The translations under genes were made by a program, and so were the position numbers. Under the pieces are notes generated by a model. The model was not told the DNA's origin and made no database searches. It saw only the letters and a program-made list of their open reading frames with translations. Shown here piece by piece: positions 6,695 to 6,746 of a stretch of 6,746 nucleotides of DNA (position 1 is its first letter; every line of letters begins with the position of its first letter). This DNA comes from Halieaceae bacterium (GTDB lineage: Bacteria > Pseudomonadota > Gammaproteobacteria > Pseudomonadales > Halieaceae), in the NCBI GenBank assembly GCA_018666055.1, contig JABJAS010000230.1, positions 1-6,746 of the forward strand, written 5' to 3'.

Positions 6695-6746
6695 TCCCGA
6701 AGACCCAACGCTCGCGCTGACGAGAGCCTTAATCGCGCGTCCATCC
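6681..6746 (+). CDS. dapE: Succinyl-diaminopimelate desuccinylase, N-terminal fragment (3' end outside window)
   Basis: Only the first 22 codons are present, from ATG 6681 to the window end, still open. The peptide begins MSIIDPEDPTLALTRALIA and ends RPS. The pattern T-x-x-L-x-x-x-L-I-x-R-P-S is how DapE proteins begin (E. coli ELTQQLIRRPS), and the ATG overlaps the 3' end of dapD by 14 nt in another frame, as expected for a coupled dap gene. DapE is a zinc hydrolase that removes succinate from N-succinyl-LL-diaminopimelate, the step after DapC. Metal ligands and domains lie beyond the window and cannot be judged. Another M20-family peptidase (for example ArgE) could begin similarly; the dapD/dapC neighbourhood makes DapE much the likeliest. 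No strong Shine-Dalgarno is visible before the ATG, which again suggests coupling. Confidence 0.82.
   Translation, partial: MSIIDPEDPTLALTRALIARPS

Overview
The window is a tightly packed stretch of bacterial chromosome with every gene on the + strand. Gene content, protein type and order point to a gammaproteobacterium of the Pseudomonas-like kind. The clearest marker is DapD, which is the long form (336 residues) closely resembling the pseudomonad enzyme as I remember it, not the shorter enterobacterial DapD. The order map-glnD followed by dap genes is also typical of that group. I cannot name a genus from sequence alone. Base composition looks moderately GC-rich and even, with no compositional island visible by eye.

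Layout: (1) 1-665, the 3' part of map (methionine aminopeptidase), missing about 39 N-terminal residues. (2) 646-3342, glnD, the bifunctional PII uridylyltransferase/uridylyl-removing enzyme, overlapping map by 20 nt. (3) 3339-4529, dapC, succinyldiaminopimelate aminotransferase, starting at a TTG that overlaps the glnD stop. (4) 4540-5202, an endonuclease III (nth) with unusual cysteine spacing. (5) 5203-5314, the only real intergenic gap (112 nt), which can fold into an extended hairpin. (6) 5315-5671, a YffB/ArsC-family reductase. (7) 5684-6694, dapD, tetrahydrodipicolinate N-succinyltransferase. (8) 6681-6746, the first 22 codons of dapE, succinyl-diaminopimelate desuccinylase, cut by the window end.

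How they work together: DapD, DapC and DapE catalyse three consecutive steps of the succinylase branch of diaminopimelate/lysine synthesis (succinylate, transaminate, desuccinylate), which feeds peptidoglycan and lysine. GlnD senses glutamine and controls PII. Its translational coupling to dapC puts the nitrogen sensor and a glutamate-consuming aminotransferase on one transcript. Nth (oxidised-pyrimidine repair) and YffB (thiol-dependent reductase family) are passengers with no obvious biochemical link to the pathway. The spacings (-20, -4, +10, +112, +12, -14 nt) suggest one long transcript, possibly with a control or processing point in the 112-nt gap.

No RNA genes, mobile elements, CRISPR arrays or convincing factor-independent terminators were found. 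I see no previously undescribed system. The points worth a second look are the Nth cysteine pattern, the placement of nth, the structured gap before yffB, and homopolymer runs at sensitive positions in glnD and dapC.
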